Shown piece after piece: positions 5,335 to 5,646 of a DNA stretch of 5,646 nucleotides. Numbering within the stretch: the first letter of the stretch is position 1; each line of letters starts with the position of its first letter. This DNA comes from an uncultured cyanobacterium (lineage in GTDB: Bacteria > Cyanobacteriota > Cyanobacteriia > Pseudanabaenales > Pseudanabaenaceae): positions 1 to 5,646 of the forward strand of contig CAIJEA010000416.1 in assembly GCA_903819605.1 (NCBI GenBank), read 5' to 3'. A program made the translations under genes and the position numbers. A model generated the notes under the pieces. The model was not told where the DNA came from. It made no database searches and was given only the letters and a program-made list of their open reading frames with translations.

Positions 5335-5646
5335 ATGCCGATCTCTATTGCCTTCATCGCGCATGACACCCAAAAAGCTGACATGGTTGCACTGGTACAA
5401 AAGTACCAAGTGACTTTGTCTCGTTATCATTCCATTGCGACTGCTAATACGGGAAAGCAGATTCAAGCTGCAACTGGATTGCCTATCGAGCTAATGCGAT
5501 CGCAGCGAGATGGTGGAGATATTGAAATTGCTGCTCGTGTAATTGCGGGAGAAATTGCCTGTGTTATTTGGCTCTTTGAACCAGATCATACTCAATTGCT
5601 TAGTTCTAATCTATTGACTTTGTTGCGAGTATGCAAAATCTATAAC
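5335..5646 (+). CDS. Divergent methylglyoxal-synthase-like protein, C-terminus cut by window edge
   Basis: 104 codons are visible and the frame is open at the edge. The MGS-like Rossmann-type domain is recognisable from IAFIAHDTQK (5-14), ATANTGKQIQAATG (35-48), DGGDIEIAARV (59-69) and LLRVCKIYN (96-104). True methylglyoxal synthase converts dihydroxyacetone phosphate to methylglyoxal. By ungapped comparison with E. coli MgsA recalled from memory, H19, D20, K23, T45, T48 and the catalytic base D71 are kept (here H10, D11, K14, T36, T39, D62). However, T47 is Asn (N38), G66 is Gln (Q57), D91 is Glu (E82), H98 is Leu (L89) and D101 is Asn (N92). Activity is therefore doubtful and no mgsA symbol is given. 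ATG at 5335 is the only ATG in frame after the stop at 5302-5304; no clear Shine-Dalgarno sequence is seen. It lies about 107 bp after the HTH/GrpE-like gene, across the palindrome. Confidence 0.85.
   Translation, partial: MPISIAFIAHDTQKADMVALVQKYQVTLSRYHSIATANTGKQIQAATGLPIELMRSQRDGGDIEIAARVIAGEIACVIWLFEPDHTQLLSSNLLTLLRVCKIYN

Larger units (their letters stand above)
915..5503. repeat. HIP1 octamers (GCGATCGC), eight dispersed copies
   Basis: Exact GCGATCGC palindromes begin at 915, 1358, 1952, 3924, 4596, 4662, 4903 and 5496. That is about one per 700 bp, far above chance for AT-rich DNA. All but the copy at 1952 lie inside coding sequence. HIP1 over-representation is a known cyanobacterial genome signature, so this supports the taxonomic placement rather than a local function. 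The coordinates span the first to the last copy. Confidence 0.9.

Overview
The window looks like cyanobacterial chromosome. It is AT-rich and carries at least eight exact copies of the octamer GCGATCGC (HIP1), a cyanobacterial signature. Its gene content also fits: a fused RibBA with a long C-terminal extension, an SLH-domain envelope protein, and a small helix-turn-helix/GrpE-like protein. The large GC-rich intergenic palindromes hint at a Pseudanabaena-like genome, but that placement is from memory and tentative.

Layout. Positions 1-1558 (minus strand) hold ribBA, the bifunctional riboflavin-synthesis enzyme, whose C-terminus runs off the left edge. A gene-free stretch (1559-1992) holds a hairpin terminator and degenerate repeats. 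Positions 1993-2757 (minus) encode a lipoprotein of the dienelactone hydrolase/alpha-beta hydrolase type with an intact Ser-Asp-His triad. This gene sits between two near-identical 43-44 bp direct repeats and inside a perfect 13-bp inverted repeat. A second gene-free stretch (2758-3263) is the divergent intergenic region; it holds a 9-bp tandem repeat cluster and a hairpin touching the ribosome binding site of the next gene. Positions 3264-4493 (plus) encode a secreted protein with three SLH domains and a C-terminal region that resembles VirB10/TrbI. It ends in a strong intrinsic terminator. Positions 4592-5227 (plus) encode an XRE-type helix-turn-helix protein with a coiled coil and a GrpE-like C-terminal domain. 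A perfect 24-bp palindrome follows, and then the start of a divergent methylglyoxal-synthase-like gene (5335-5646, plus) that runs off the right edge.

The genes do not form an obvious pathway. Two minus-strand genes (riboflavin synthesis, periplasmic or membrane-anchored hydrolase) point away from three plus-strand genes separated by terminator or palindrome structures, so most are probably separate transcription units. The points most worth a second look are: leader repeats complementary to the first codons of the SLH gene; the hairpin beside its ribosome binding site; the repeat-bracketed hydrolase; the HTH/GrpE-like fusion; and the loss of several catalytic positions in the methylglyoxal-synthase-like protein. 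I found no wholly new system that I could defend.
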